This document shows, one piece after another, positions 63,681-64,000 of a stretch of DNA of 64,000 nt. The position numbers were made by a program, and so were the translations under genes. The notes beneath the pieces were generated by a model. The model was not told the DNA's origin, did not search any database, and was given only the letters and a program-made list of their open reading frames with translations. The stretch's first letter is position 1, and each line of letters starts with the position of its first letter. The DNA comes from Cristatella mucedo (lineage: Eukaryota > Bryozoa > Phylactolaemata > Cristatellidae), in contig WPIO01000241.1 in assembly GCA_009760855.2 (NCBI GenBank), forward strand, positions 1-64,000, written 5' to 3'.

Positions 63681-64000
63681 TTATTTACGTGCGAAATGCT
63701 CAAAACAAGGTGCAGCACTCTGCTGCCAGCCAGTGCAGGCTCCGACATGTAGATTTAAAGTTTCTACATATTCCGCGATCTGCTGCGAACGTGTGCGAAA
63801 CGGGTTATTTACGTGCGAAATGCTTTAAACAAAGTGCAGCACTCTGCTTCCAGCTAGCTAACGCTCCGACATGCAGATTTGAACTTTCTAGAAATTCCCT
63901 GACCTGCTGCTAACTTGTGCGAAATGTGTCATTCGAGTGCGAAATGCTCAAAACAAGGTGCAGCACTCTGCTGCCAGCCAGCACACGCTCCGAAATGTAG

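Larger units (their letters stand above)
1..64000 (+). repeat. 124-bp tandem satellite array filling the whole window
   Basis: The same unit repeats head to tail from the first to the last base. Landmark words (TTCTACATATTCCGCGATC, CGTGCGAAATGCTTTAAAC, GCAGCACTCTGCTGC) recur every 124 bases with small indels, so the window holds about 516 units. All units point the same way; I saw no inverted segment, transposon, rRNA, tRNA, telomeric repeat or unique spacer. Both ends are inside repeat units, so the array extends beyond the window. Long contiguous satellites with subfamilies and higher-order repeats are a property of eukaryotic centromeric, pericentromeric or heterochromatic DNA; that this array is centromeric is inference. 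The unit is not one I recognise from a named satellite family, and the species cannot be told from it. Confidence 0.98.
44701..64000 (+). repeat. Domain C: diverse, older-looking satellite with GCTCAAAACAAGG units
   Basis: Units are a mixture of B-like types, types with GCTCAAAACAAGG or AACAAGGGGCAGC, and D-like types with GAACTTTCTAGATATT and TTCGAGTGCG. Variants at the CCAGCCAG-CGC site include CAGCAC, CAGTGC, CAGCCC and CAGTAC. Divergence is highest at the right end (61-64 kb). Higher-order structure is longer than in domain A (blocks of about 8 to 12 units). GAAACGGG replaces GAAACGTG in several units, which bears on the CENP-B-like motif. Confidence 0.85.

Noticed and set aside
1..64000. 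CRISPR array
   Set aside because: Units are contiguous and similar over their full 124 bp; there are no short repeats separated by unique spacers and no cas genes.
1..64000. Telomeric, rDNA or simple-sequence microsatellite content
   Set aside because: No TTAGGG-like tracts, no rRNA-like blocks and no simple repeat longer than a few copies of CTG or CCAG were seen.
1..64000. Promoters, terminators or origins within the unit
   Set aside because: AT-rich words such as TTATTTA and TTTAAAC occur in every unit, but nothing links them to a transcript or replication start, so no regulatory call is made.

Overview
The whole 64,000-base window is one uninterrupted head-to-tail satellite DNA array. 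The repeat unit is 124 bp (about 516 units by length), all in the same orientation, with no unique sequence, no inserted mobile element, no RNA gene and no credible protein-coding gene. A clean reference unit, in the phase used throughout, lies at 376-499 and begins GAAGTTTCTAC. Its consensus is about 49% G+C with 11 CpG sites (observed/expected about 1.5 from hand counts). An array of this kind, with variant subfamilies, local higher-order repeats and layered homogeneity, is typical of eukaryotic centromeric, pericentromeric or other heterochromatic satellite. I cannot name the species from the sequence.

Layout. Domain A (1 to about 22,560) is the most homogeneous. Its units carry GATATGTAGATTCGAAG and TTTAAACATGG or TTTAAACTAGG. 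It contains three islands of a divergent subfamily D (about 2.05-4.86, 11.5-11.9 and 13.5-15.3 kb; marked by TTTCTAGATATT, TTATTCGAGTGCG and GCTCAAAACAAGG). Two of these islands are copies of one segment of about 2.3 kb. A short 4-unit (496 bp) higher-order repeat is visible around 15.7-16.7 and 20-21 kb. At about 22.5 kb the array switches within one odd unit to domain B (about 22.56-39.0 kb: GACATGCAGATTTGAAG, AAACAAGG, often CCAGCAAGC). A CCAGTCAG/CTGGTGCGAAC subfamily dominates about 39.0-40.6 kb. From about 40.6 to 43.45 kb the units are full of small, mostly insertional indels, which may be an assembly-quality problem. After a B-like transition, domain C (about 44.7-64 kb) is a diverse mixture rich in GCTCAAAACAAGG units. 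It shows longer higher-order repeats (12 units at 1,488 bp, about 11 units at 1,329 bp) and a duplicated block of about 1 kb.

No genes work together here. Every long open reading frame is a by-product of the repeat. Because 124 = 3x41+1, a reading frame moves through all three phases of the unit and stays open for about 264 nt in most places, giving a family of near-identical 80-88 residue ORFs. The points of interest are structural: a CENP-B-box-like core in each unit that is closer to the known motif in some domain C units, GCGA words spaced at 10-bp steps, a GCAGCA/TGCTGC hairpin with an adjacent indel hotspot, CpG-centred variation, and a visible history of amplification, segmental duplication and gene-conversion-like patches.
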